A DNA stretch of 64,000 nt. Source: Mucilaginibacter sp. OK098 (lineage in GTDB: Bacteria; Bacteroidota; Bacteroidia; Sphingobacteriales; Sphingobacteriaceae). Numbering within the stretch: the stretch's first letter is position 1; every line of letters starts with the position of its first letter. Shown here piece after piece: positions 52,369 through 61,050 of this stretch. The translations under genes were made by a program, and so were the position numbers. The stretch is taken from positions 62,001 to 126,000 of the forward strand of contig NZ_FRCM01000008.1 in NCBI RefSeq assembly GCF_900142915.1, read 5' to 3'. Under the pieces are notes generated by a model. That model saw only the letters and a program-made list of their open reading frames with translations, ran no database searches and had not been told where the DNA came from.

Positions 52369-53451
52369 ATGAAGATGAAGGTAGCATTTATAGCAAGATC
52401 AACATTATATACGGTACCCGGTGGCGATACTGTGCAGGTTGTGCAAACAGCCCGGCAGCTAACCAATATGGGTATTGAAGTTGATATATTGCTGTCAAAA
52501 GAAGTGATACCCTACGAAGAGTATGACCTGCTGCATTTTTTCAACCTGATTCGCCCGGCCGATATTCTTTACCATAGCAAAATGGCCAAAAAGCCTTTTG
52601 TTATTTCAACCATTTTATGCACCTACGGCGAATACTATAAATATAACCGTGCCGGCCTGGGCGCAATATTTACCCACCTGCCCGCAGATGGTGTAGAATA
52701 CTTAAAAACCGTTGCCCGTTGGATTTTGGGTAAAGATCATCTTTCGAGCATTGATTACCTATGGAAAGGGCAGCGCAAAAGCATTATTGAGATCCTGAAA
52801 AGGGCAGACATGGTGCTGCCTAACTCCGAATCGGAATACAGGCGGGTACAGGAAAGCTATCCTTGCAAGGTTACCCATATGATCATCCCAAATGGTATCA
52901 ACCCGGATAAGTTTCCTTTTAACACAACTTTAAAGAAGGACGAAAGCCTGGTGATCTGTGTAGCAAGGATAGAGGGACGTAAAAATCACCTCAACCTTAT
53001 AAAAGCTTTAAATAATACCCGGTTTAAGCTGGTAATTATTGGCGCCCCTGCACCTAACCAGGATGATTATTACCAGCAATGCCGCAGTATCGCAGCAACC
53101 AACATTACCTTCCTCGACAGGATCCCGCAACAGGAATTACTGGAATATTATCAGCGAGCCAAAGTACACATTTTACCCAGTTGGTTTGAAACTACAGGTT
53201 TAAGTTCTATCGAGGCAACCGTTATGCACTGCAACATAGTAATAACTGATAAAGGTGATACAAGGGATTATTTTGGCGATGATGCCGTTTACTGTGATCC
53301 GTCAAAGCCTGAAAGTTTACTGGCGGCAGTTGAGGAAGCAAGTACAGCGCCATTCAACGAGAACTTACTGGATAGAATATTAAAAAATTACACCTGGAAA
53401 CAGGCCGCAGTACAAACATTAAAAGCATATCAATTAGCAGCTATAGCATGA
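52369..53451 (+). CDS. Family 4 glycosyltransferase
   Basis: The 360-residue GT-B enzyme has an N-terminal domain starting KVAFIARSTLYTVPGGDTVQ. The C-terminal donor domain has CVARIEGRKNHLNLI and the motif ETTGLSSIEATVMHCNIVIT. It ends in a helical tail. It overlaps the next gene by four bases (53448-53451). Confidence 0.93.
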   Translation: MKMKVAFIARSTLYTVPGGDTVQVVQTARQLTNMGIEVDILLSKEVIPYEEYDLLHFFNLIRPADILYHSKMAKKPFVISTILCTYGEYYKYNRAGLGAIFTHLPADGVEYLKTVARWILGKDHLSSIDYLWKGQRKSIIEILKRADMVLPNSESEYRRVQESYPCKVTHMIIPNGINPDKFPFNTTLKKDESLVICVARIEGRKNHLNLIKALNNTRFKLVIIGAPAPNQDDYYQQCRSIAATNITFLDRIPQQELLEYYQRAKVHILPSWFETTGLSSIEATVMHCNIVITDKGDTRDYFGDDAVYCDPSKPESLLAAVEEASTAPFNENLLDRILKNYTWKQAAVQTLKAYQLAAIA

Positions 53452-54569
53452 AATTAAGAATAGCAATATTAGGCACCCGGGGAATTCCGAATTATTACGG
53501 GGGGTTTGAGCATATCTCGGAGTATGTTTCAGAAGGCCTGGTAAAAAGGGGGCATTCGGTTACAGTTTACAATTCGCATAATCACCCCTATAAAGCGGAT
53601 AATTGGAACGGGGTGGAGATCAGGCATTGTTATGATCCTGAATACCTGATTGGTACCGCCGGGCAATTTATTTATGACTTAAACTGTTTGCTGGATGCCC
53701 GCAAAAGAAAATTTGATGCTATTTTAATAATGGGCTACACCAGCAGCTCGGTTTGGGGTAAGCTGTATCCGGCAAAAAGCACCATTATTACCAATATGGA
53801 CGGGCTGGAGTGGAAACGTTCAAAGTACTCTCCAAGGGTACAGCAGTTTTTAAAATATGCCGAAAAGCTTGCTGTAAAATACAGCCAGTTCTATGTCTCC
53901 GATTCCCTGGTTATTAAATCATACCTGGGCGAAAAATACAACATCAACAGTAAATATATTCCTTATGGGGCTGATCTGTTTTCGGAAGCGGAGCGTGAAC
54001 AAGTGGACAATGGGGAAGCCCTGAAGGAAGATTACTTTTTGCTGATGGCCCGCATGGAGCCCGAAAACAATATTGAGACCATACTGGAAGGTTTTAATAA
54101 CAGCAGCTCGCACCGTAAATTCAAAGTTTTGGGCGATACCAGCAACCGGTTTGGCAAGTTCATTACCCATAAATTTAAAAACGATGAGCGCATTGAATTT
54201 AAAGGGTCAATTTTTGATACCGGCAAGGTACGCGCATTGCAAAACAACTCGTACCTGTATTTTCATGGGCATAGCGTTGGCGGTACTAACCCATCTTTAT
54301 TAGAGGCAATGGCCAGTGAAGCTTTGATCGCCGCACATAATAACCCTTTCAATAAATCGGTGCTGCATTCAGATGCCTTTTACTTTTCAAATTCAAAAGA
54401 GGTACGGAATATTGTTGAAACGGTTCAAAGAAAAGAAACTGAAAAAACAATGGTTAGCAATAATGTATACAAAATTAAATACCAGTTTAACTGGGAAAAG
54501 ATAATTGACCAATATGAGCAGTTTATTATAGAATGCCATAATAATTCAAACTATGAGCGAATTGTTTAG
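53448..54569 (+). CDS. DUF1972-type glycosyltransferase (GT4-like, rhamnosyltransferase family)
   Basis: The 373-residue protein opens with the DUF1972 signature RIAILGTRGIPNYYGGFEHI. NMDGLEWKRSKYSP and a late HGHSVGGTNPSLLEAMASEA donor motif follow. DUF1972 proteins such as WbnF-like enzymes usually add rhamnose or fucose residues in O-antigen and EPS synthesis. It lies within the plus-strand operon, overlapping both neighbours. Confidence 0.92.
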   Translation: MKLRIAILGTRGIPNYYGGFEHISEYVSEGLVKRGHSVTVYNSHNHPYKADNWNGVEIRHCYDPEYLIGTAGQFIYDLNCLLDARKRKFDAILIMGYTSSSVWGKLYPAKSTIITNMDGLEWKRSKYSPRVQQFLKYAEKLAVKYSQFYVSDSLVIKSYLGEKYNINSKYIPYGADLFSEAEREQVDNGEALKEDYFLLMARMEPENNIETILEGFNNSSSHRKFKVLGDTSNRFGKFITHKFKNDERIEFKGSIFDTGKVRALQNNSYLYFHGHSVGGTNPSLLEAMASEALIAAHNNPFNKSVLHSDAFYFSNSKEVRNIVETVQRKETEKTMVSNNVYKIKYQFNWEKIIDQYEQFIIECHNNSNYERIV

Positions 54570-55818
54570 GATTGAGGATAGCCTTACTAATAAAATAAGT
54601 TATTATCACCTAATGCTGTTAATGGCATCATTGCCGTTTGACATGTTTTATAGTCACCTTATTTTAATAAGCTTTGCCATACATACCCTGATCCATCTCA
54701 ACAAAAAAACAGTTAAGCCAATCTTCACTTTGCGAACACTGGCTTTACAATCCGTATTTTTTGTAACGCTGATCTGTATTGTTTATACCACAAACACCAA
54801 CCAGGCTTTTACAGAATTAGGCCGGCGGAGTATCATTTTCCTGATCCCCATATTATTCTGTCTTAATCCGCTCGATATAAAAAAATACAGGCCGCAACTA
54901 TTACTATCGTTTGCCCTGGTTTGTACCCTAGCTATTATTTACCTGTACGTTGACGCATTTGTTACGATCCGGCATTACCATTTGCCATTTTATGTACTGT
55001 TTTCCAAGTTTTTTGCCAATCATAACTTTTCAGAACCGATTAATATGCATGCCACATTTTTTGCTATGCAGGTAGCATTATCGCTGGTTTACCTTTTATC
55101 GGTTTTAATAAAGGAGAAGGCGTTTTATAATAGGATTTTTTATTTAACGTGCTGCATGATACTTACTGCGGGGCTTATTCAGCTTAGTTCAAAATCGGTT
55201 TGTATTACGCTGCTTCTTATTGTAAATATTGCCATCCCTTATTTTTTATTGCGGGGCGCAAGGCGCCGTAAATTCATTTTGGTTACCGCATCACTATCTG
55301 TTTTGTTGATGGCCGGTGTTTCATTGTCAGGCACCTTCAGGGAACGGTACATTACCGAGTTAACAACTGATCTGTCGCCGGCAAAAGTTAATGAAGTTTT
55401 AGATTCCCGCCTTACCAGGTGGAATGTTGTTGTTAAGTTGATAGCGAAAAGGCCGTTAACAGGTTATGGAACAGGTTCGGAAATTGGTTTGTTACATGAG
55501 AGCTTTTTCAATAACAAATTATATAATTCGTTTTTAAACAATCTTAATTCACATAATCAATATTTGAGCTTTCTTTTAAAATCAGGAATTGTAGGCCTGC
55601 TTGTTTATATAGCCACTTTAGTTTTTGGTTTCCGGATCGCCTTTCAACAAAAAGACCTGCTGTTTATGGCGTTTATGGCAGTTATTGCAACGGTTTCACT
55701 TTCCGAGAATTTCCTGGATGTTGATAAAGGGATCATTTTCTATGTGTTTTTCTTCCCGTTTTTTATTTTTTCGAATGAACGCACGACTATAAATTATGCA
55801 CCAATAAAACCGGGATAA
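54553..55818 (+). CDS. O-antigen ligase/polymerase family protein (Wzy_C)
   Basis: The 421-residue membrane protein has about ten helices. It carries the Wzy_C core: RLTRWNVVVKLIAKRPLTGYGTGSE, then NSHNQYLSFLLKSGIVGLLVY (in parts) with the conserved His in the periplasmic loop. It could join the polymer to a lipid or cell-wall acceptor, or polymerise it. It overlaps the preceding gene by 17 bases. It is the second polymerase-type protein of the locus. Confidence 0.9.
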   Translation: MSELFRIEDSLTNKISYYHLMLLMASLPFDMFYSHLILISFAIHTLIHLNKKTVKPIFTLRTLALQSVFFVTLICIVYTTNTNQAFTELGRRSIIFLIPILFCLNPLDIKKYRPQLLLSFALVCTLAIIYLYVDAFVTIRHYHLPFYVLFSKFFANHNFSEPINMHATFFAMQVALSLVYLLSVLIKEKAFYNRIFYLTCCMILTAGLIQLSSKSVCITLLLIVNIAIPYFLLRGARRRKFILVTASLSVLLMAGVSLSGTFRERYITELTTDLSPAKVNEVLDSRLTRWNVVVKLIAKRPLTGYGTGSEIGLLHESFFNNKLYNSFLNNLNSHNQYLSFLLKSGIVGLLVYIATLVFGFRIAFQQKDLLFMAFMAVIATVSLSENFLDVDKGIIFYVFFFPFFIFSNERTTINYAPIKPG

Positions 55819-55833
55819 ATATTTAATAACATT

Positions 55834-55859
55834 GGCAACCAAACAGTTAATTGCTCCGT
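55834..55859 (+). promoter_or_regulatory. ECF-type promoter of the nucleotidyltransferase gene (site 5 of 7)
   Basis: GGCAACC at 55834-55840, 16 bases, then CGTCATT at 55857. It lies about 35 bases before the ATG at 55894, in the 75-base gap after the ligase gene. Confidence 0.75.
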
Positions 55860-55893
55860 CATTATTATAAAGCTACTTTCAATATACAAGTAA

Positions 55894-56850
55894 ATGCAAA
55901 ATTATTCATACCCGTTAATCAGTAAAAACTTGTCAGTGATTAAAGAAAACATATTAGAGACCCTGGCTTATTTTGACATGTTTGATTATCCTTTATTAAG
56001 AGGAGAGATTTATCTTTTTCTTAAAAACAAACAGGAGTATGGAGTTTTTGATGATGCATTGAAATGCCTGCTCGAAGGAGGTATGATTCACCAGTTTGAT
56101 AGGTTTTATACCTTAAAAAACGATCACCTGCTAGTTGTACGGAGAAACGAAGGGAATAAAAAAGCCGCTGAATTAATTAAAATAGCCGAAAAGGTAGGTA
56201 ACCTTTTAATCCGTTTTCCCTACGTACGCGGAATAGCTATATCAGGCTCATTATCGAAAAACTTTGCAGATGAAAACTCAGATGTTGATCTTTTTATTAT
56301 TACTGCCAAAAATAAGCTGTGGATAGCCCGCACCATTATGCATTGCTTTAAAAAATTAACTTTTTTGGTTAATAAAGAGCACTTGTTTTGCATGAACTAT
56401 TATATTGATGAGCAGCAACTGGAAATAACAGAAAAAAACCTTTACACTGCAATTGAAATAGGCACATTGATACCCTTGCAGGGTGACACCGTGTTTGAAC
56501 GGTTTTATACTGCAAATGCCTGGACCATGGAATATCTTCCAAATAAAAACATGCGGATAGCTTCGGCAAAGCCTGTTAAGGGTGGATTTTTCAAGAGCTT
56601 TTTAGAATGGCTATTTAACAACCGGGCAGGCAATACCATTGATAATATGCTGATGAAAATTACCGGTGGCAGATGGCTAAAAAAAACACAGCAAAAAAAG
56701 CTGAACAGTCATGGAATAATTATGGGTATGGATACCGGCAAACATTATGCAAAGCCCGATCCCAGGAATTTTCAAAGCAAGCTATTGGCAAGATATCAGT
56801 TTAGGGTTGACAGGATTTTGCGTGCCTATGAAGATAGCCTGGCACATTAA
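55894..56850 (+). CDS. Pol-beta-type nucleotidyltransferase domain protein with winged-helix start
   Basis: The 318-residue protein has an N-terminal helical or winged-helix-like region (about 1-75) and a DNA-polymerase-beta-type nucleotidyltransferase core. ISGSLSKNFADENSDVDLFII (about 111-131, in parts) holds the GS and the paired DVD that bind metal. A helical C-terminal part follows. The family is wide (aminoglycoside and protein or small-molecule nucleotidyl transfer). It lies between the EPS operon and the radical SAM operon and carries its own ECF-type site, so it belongs to the same programme. Substrate unknown. Confidence 0.82.
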   Translation: MQNYSYPLISKNLSVIKENILETLAYFDMFDYPLLRGEIYLFLKNKQEYGVFDDALKCLLEGGMIHQFDRFYTLKNDHLLVVRRNEGNKKAAELIKIAEKVGNLLIRFPYVRGIAISGSLSKNFADENSDVDLFIITAKNKLWIARTIMHCFKKLTFLVNKEHLFCMNYYIDEQQLEITEKNLYTAIEIGTLIPLQGDTVFERFYTANAWTMEYLPNKNMRIASAKPVKGGFFKSFLEWLFNNRAGNTIDNMLMKITGGRWLKKTQQKKLNSHGIIMGMDTGKHYAKPDPRNFQSKLLARYQFRVDRILRAYEDSLAH

Positions 56851-56862
56851 AAAACGGGGTAT

Positions 56863-56958
56863 TGTAGAGACGCGATGCTTCGCGTCTAAAAATATGCATT
56901 GCGAACTTGTATTGAGGTAACCTGTCCTACTGCAGACGCGAAGCATCGCGTCTCTACA
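56863..56958. repeat. Pair of 25-base inverted repeats of the GTAGAGACGCGATG family
   Basis: TGTAGAGACGCGATGCTTCG and five more bases (56863-56887) match exactly the reverse complement at 56934-56958, across 46 bases. Each arm also contains an internal hairpin. It is the same family as the 30-base palindrome at 18688. It sits between convergent genes ending at 56850 and 56962 and may terminate both. Confidence 0.88.
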
Positions 56959-56961
56959 GGA

Positions 56962-57783
56962 TTATTTCCTTTTTAGCGAGATAATATAATAATCGCCGAT
57001 GAATTTCCACGGCCAGGAACCTTTTAACTGATCCTCCTTATTTTTCAAAAACCGGTAAACCGAAGGATGCTTTTCTGCGAAGCCTCCGATGTATGATGGC
57101 GGTACAATGGTACACAGTCCTTCAATTCCCAACAGACAAAACTGATCTTTTAGCTGATCTATGATAAATGAAGGATTGTAATACCAGCATTTAAAGTAAA
57201 CACCTTCAATATGGGCTTTGCTCCCATCGCTGCTAAAGAACCTTCTGAATGCTGTACGGAATTTGCCTTTAAATATCAACAGAGTTTCCCACAGGCAAAA
57301 TTTCGGTAAAATAACAAGAGTTACTATTCCGCCTGGTTTTAGCAGATCATTGAAAGATGTTAGTACTTTATCCAATTCATTTGTACAATTAAGGCCTGCA
57401 AAGTTGGAAAAAATCTGATCATAAGGCCCTTTATTTTTTAGCTGACCGAGTTGCGTATAGGAACATATTTCAGTACTTACCTGATCTTCCATACCGGCCA
57501 GCGCAACTTTCCTTTTTAGTTCATTTTGCATTCCTACCGATAGATCTGTAGCATGTACCTTGAAGCCTTTTTGTGCAAAAAACAAAGCATCTTCGCCGGT
57601 ACCGCTGTTTAATTCGAGGATAGAGTTGCCCGGTGATAAAAGTTGTAAAACATGATTGCGAACCCGTTCCCGTTTATATTTAATAATGGTATTGCCAGCG
57701 TATAACTCATCGAAGATTACGGATTGTGTGGTAAAAGCCGATTCTGCCTGCTGTTCATTAATATTTGCCTGCATGGTTTCCAT
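56962..57783 (-). CDS. Class I SAM-dependent methyltransferase
   Basis: The 273-residue protein carries the SAM-binding motif I in NSILELNSGTGEDALFFA (about 56-73) and an acidic motif II in VHATDLSVGM. The post-I and catalytic segments YDQIFSNFAGLNC and GGIVTLVILPKFCLWE follow. The C-terminal half is unusual, with basic and aromatic residues. It is the last gene of the five-gene radical SAM operon; its ATG overlaps the preceding stop by one base. Confidence 0.9.
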   Translation of the reverse strand: METMQANINEQQAESAFTTQSVIFDELYAGNTIIKYKRERVRNHVLQLLSPGNSILELNSGTGEDALFFAQKGFKVHATDLSVGMQNELKRKVALAGMEDQVSTEICSYTQLGQLKNKGPYDQIFSNFAGLNCTNELDKVLTSFNDLLKPGGIVTLVILPKFCLWETLLIFKGKFRTAFRRFFSSDGSKAHIEGVYFKCWYYNPSFIIDQLKDQFCLLGIEGLCTIVPPSYIGGFAEKHPSVYRFLKNKEDQLKGSWPWKFIGDYYIISLKRK

Positions 57784-59252
57784 TACGCTTCCTCCAGCTT
57801 TCTTAGCTTTATCCCTTCAATAAGCGTAGCGGGTGCGTAGTATAAAACAGATGCCGCTTTCCTGATGTTTTTAATATTGACGCTCAGCGGGTTATTGATC
57901 AGTTTAACCAGGCTGTTTTTCGCCAGGTGTTTATGATAGTTTTGATGTACGTATTTATGCAGTTGCTTATAATACGATGGCGGAAACGTGTTAGTGAACA
58001 TCAGGGCCATTTCATCAGAATCTGTCCAGTTTGTTTTTTTCTTCAGATCGGCTTTTACTTTTTCATAAAATGAAGTGCCGGGCAATGGATACGATACCGA
58101 AATACCTATTTCAAAAGGCAAAAGCTCATTAATCATATTGATGGTGAGCCGGATATCCTCCTTCAGCTCGCCGGGGTAACCAAACTGAATAAAAAAGGAT
58201 GGCTTTATACCATGCTCTTTCATCAGGTGGGTAGCTTCGCGGATCTGTTCAACCATAATGCCTTTATCCATGGCATCCAGGATCTTCTGCGAGCCGCTTT
58301 CAGCGCCAATCCATACGTTTTCGCAGCCTGAGTCTGCAAGTGCTTTTACCGTACCTTCATCTGCAAGCAGATCAGCCCGTGATTGGATCTTAAACCTGAT
58401 CTTAATATTTTCCTCATGCAACAGCAATGCTAACGCTTTAACCCAACCGGGTTTTAACCCGAAAATATCATCGCAAAACCAAATGTGATCCATTTGGTAG
58501 CGTTCTTTAAGCAGCTTAATCTCAGCAACAACATTTTCCGTGCTGCGGGAATTATAGCGGTTACCATAAATTGGCTTGGCACACCAGTTACATTTAAACG
58601 GGCAGCCACGGGTAGTGCTCATGTTAAGCGAGAAATACCCGGCATGTTTCAGCCATGTTTGCCGGTATGTATCTATATTAATCAAATCCCAGGCTGGTAA
58701 TGGCAGGCTGTCCAAGTCTTTCAAAACCGGGCGTCCCGGAGTTTTAGTAACTTTTCCATCTTTAATGTAGGCCAGTCCTTGTATTGTATCATAATCACTA
58801 AGGCCGTTTTCAATATGGTTAGTTAATTCCAATAAAGTATGCTCGGCCTCTCCTATTATTACAAAATCAGCGCCTTCATTTAAATAGCTTTCATAACGGT
58901 CGGTTGAGTCGGAGCTTGAAACAATTACCGTGCACCCTTCAGCTTTAGCTATCTTACACATGCTGAAAGCCGCCTCGCGCATGTTAGTAAGACACATTTT
59001 GGTGAGGTAATTAAAGCCATCATCATAAATCACAAAAAAATCAGGCTTGCTTTCTGTTAATGCAACTGTAACTTCTACGGGATCACTAACAAACATGGTA
59101 TCAAAAAGCGAAACCGCGTAATCATTTTCGCGCATCAATGCTGCTGCATATATGGTACCTAATGGCGGATATGGCTGCCCCAAAGCCCATTGCTTAGGGT
59201 CAAAGCGTAAAAAGTAAGAATGTGAAAACAAGATACTTTTCATACTATGCAA
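57783..59252 (-). CDS. Radical SAM protein with N-terminal cobalamin-binding-type domain (BchE-like)
   Basis: The 489-residue protein has an N-terminal B12-binding-like domain (about 5-140; GQPYPPLGTIYAAALMRENDY, then VIIGEAEHTLLELT) without the DxHxxG lower-ligand motif. The radical SAM core has CPFKCNWC (Cys217, Cys221, Cys224) and NVWIGAESGSQKILDAM. The C-terminal tail (about 430-489) is basic. BchE-type proteins carry out methylations, cyclisations or oxidations on unactivated carbons. No substrate can be read. It overlaps both neighbours by one and eight bases. Confidence 0.9.
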   Translation of the reverse strand: MHSMKSILFSHSYFLRFDPKQWALGQPYPPLGTIYAAALMRENDYAVSLFDTMFVSDPVEVTVALTESKPDFFVIYDDGFNYLTKMCLTNMREAAFSMCKIAKAEGCTVIVSSSDSTDRYESYLNEGADFVIIGEAEHTLLELTNHIENGLSDYDTIQGLAYIKDGKVTKTPGRPVLKDLDSLPLPAWDLINIDTYRQTWLKHAGYFSLNMSTTRGCPFKCNWCAKPIYGNRYNSRSTENVVAEIKLLKERYQMDHIWFCDDIFGLKPGWVKALALLLHEENIKIRFKIQSRADLLADEGTVKALADSGCENVWIGAESGSQKILDAMDKGIMVEQIREATHLMKEHGIKPSFFIQFGYPGELKEDIRLTINMINELLPFEIGISVSYPLPGTSFYEKVKADLKKKTNWTDSDEMALMFTNTFPPSYYKQLHKYVHQNYHKHLAKNSLVKLINNPLSVNIKNIRKAASVLYYAPATLIEGIKLRKLEEA

Positions 59253-60318
59253 GTTTTGTAAAAGGCGAAAGATTTAACGAGCATACGCATTTTACGCAGG
59301 CTGCATTTTTACTCATGTCCAAATTTCTCCTGAAGTTTATGGCACTTTCACTATTCAGAATATTTTCCAGCGATGAATCCCTGATATTCCCTATCACATC
59401 ATGAAAAAAGCATGGCCGTACATTGCCGTCTGCTTCAATTACGGTTGATACCCAGGGAGCGTTGCACTTTTTAAACGGAAAGGGATTCAATCCATAAAAC
59501 GCGGCATAATACTGATAAATGTCCCGGATCTTTTCCTTTGATTCGGCAATAAACCTTGTTTTAAAGTTATCCTCGTTATTGGTTATCCGGGTTATCACCT
59601 CCTGCAATTCGGGCAGCTCGCGTTCTGATATTAAGATCTCATCTTGCTTCGGCTCTTCCCAGGCCATTTGCCGGTTAAAGGCATGGCTGCTTACATCCGC
59701 AGGCAAAAAGCTCACCTGGTCAATCCCCATCAATTTTGATTCATTAATTATAGCATCCCAGTTCCTGAAATTAAGGCGATGGATCACTGTGCGGGCTGTT
59801 ATCCTGTAGTTTGGATTGATTGATTTGATGTACTCCACTCCTTCCTTTAGTTTACTGAAAGCGTTGGGAATATTGCGGATAGCATCGTGCAGGGCTTCAT
59901 CACCATCTAAAGAAACTATCAGGTCATCAACCAATTCTAAGATCTGGCGGGCATTCTTTTTAATGGTAAGCCCGGTTGTAAGCAGGGTGACCTTAATTTT
60001 ATGCTGTTTCAGTATCTCGCACAACCTAAAGAAATTGACATTAAGCAGCGCCTCCCCTCCGGACATTAACACCTGCTGCGTTCCGAATTTTTTTAAGGCT
60101 CCCAGCAAAGCGGTCAGATCTTGCTCTGTTAGCTGTTTCAGGTTTTTGTTATCCTTCCAGATATCGCACATTACACAACGGCAATTGCAAGCGCTGTGCG
60201 GCATCAATATAACTATAGGCAATGCAGATATGATACTTGTTTTTAAAGTACGATACCTGTTATATGAACGATATAAGGATTGCCCTACCATATAATTTAG
60301 TGTTTTACTACGACCCAA
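59245..60318 (-). CDS. Radical SAM/SPASM-domain protein
   Basis: The 357-residue protein carries the radical SAM cluster site CNCRCVMC (Cys44, Cys48, Cys51). A C-terminal SPASM-type region follows: KCNAPWVSTVIEADGNVRPCFFHDVIGN (in parts) and AACVKCVCSL, with several cysteines for auxiliary clusters. SPASM enzymes modify peptides or small molecules. No precursor peptide was found in the gaps nearby. It overlaps the methyltransferase gene at 60297 by 22 bases and the next radical SAM gene by eight. Confidence 0.92.
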   Translation of the reverse strand: MGRSKTLNYMVGQSLYRSYNRYRTLKTSIISALPIVILMPHSACNCRCVMCDIWKDNKNLKQLTEQDLTALLGALKKFGTQQVLMSGGEALLNVNFFRLCEILKQHKIKVTLLTTGLTIKKNARQILELVDDLIVSLDGDEALHDAIRNIPNAFSKLKEGVEYIKSINPNYRITARTVIHRLNFRNWDAIINESKLMGIDQVSFLPADVSSHAFNRQMAWEEPKQDEILISERELPELQEVITRITNNEDNFKTRFIAESKEKIRDIYQYYAAFYGLNPFPFKKCNAPWVSTVIEADGNVRPCFFHDVIGNIRDSSLENILNSESAINFRRNLDMSKNAACVKCVCSLNLSPFTKLA

Positions 60319-61040
60319 TAAAAAGGATCCTTTTTAGTGATCTTATTGATCAGGCGTTTCGGATTAAATAATATTTTATAATTGAACGGCTGCAGGTCAT
60401 TTATTGAATGATGAAAATAATGAGCTGCCATTTCAGGATAACCTAACATTTCATAATATTCTTCCGTCCGTTTTGCCGCATTTGCAACTTCATTTGGCTT
60501 ATAAAAATTGGTGTCCATTATATGGATCTCTCCATTTTTATTCAGGCATAAAAACGCACTTTCCAGTATGTTTTTAACAGACGAAAAATATTGAACAGAT
60601 GCAGCGAACAGGATAATATCAAACTTTTGATCCTTAAACATTTTAGGTTCAAAACCTCCGCAGATAAACTCAAGATTATCCTTTTGAAAAACCCTTTTAG
60701 CCTGCATTATTTCCGGCTCATTAATATCAAGCCCGGTTACATTTGAATTTTTAACAGTTAAAAGTTTTGAAGAAAGCCAGCCATTCCCGCAGCCTATTTC
60801 TAAAATATTAAGCGGTTTGTTTTTTCCGTTAAGATAATCGATCAGTCTTTGAGCCGACCGCCTCCTGCTCTGCCATTCTTTAAAATGGACGTGATTGGCT
60901 TCAATATCAGGTAAAAACATAACCTGCCCGTCTGACAAAACACGTTTCTCTTTATATCTCACATCAATATAAAGATCACCAAAACCTGAACCTTCGGCTT
61001 CCTCTTGCTTACTCTCCTTCTTTAATTCAGTTATGTTCAC
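60297..61040 (-). CDS. Class I SAM-dependent methyltransferase
   Basis: The 247-residue protein has motif I in ILEIGCGNGWLSSKLL (about 79-94), motif II in VTGLDINEPEI, and the catalytic region FDIILFAASVQYFS with NGEIHIMDTNFY. It starts ten bases after the first radical SAM gene and overlaps the next gene by 22 bases, so it is a member of the operon. The C-terminal half is aromatic (YHHSINDL) and may bind a hydrophobic substrate. Confidence 0.9.
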   Translation of the reverse strand: MNITELKKESKQEEAEGSGFGDLYIDVRYKEKRVLSDGQVMFLPDIEANHVHFKEWQSRRRSAQRLIDYLNGKNKPLNILEIGCGNGWLSSKLLTVKNSNVTGLDINEPEIMQAKRVFQKDNLEFICGGFEPKMFKDQKFDIILFAASVQYFSSVKNILESAFLCLNKNGEIHIMDTNFYKPNEVANAAKRTEEYYEMLGYPEMAAHYFHHSINDLQPFNYKILFNPKRLINKITKKDPFYWVVVKH

Positions 61041-61050
61041 GGTGCTTCAA

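Noticed and set aside
59816-60295. 159-codon plus-strand open frame over the SPASM radical SAM gene
   Set aside because: It is the complement of the cysteine-motif region of a well-supported gene, and the translated product is low-complexity Ser/Leu.
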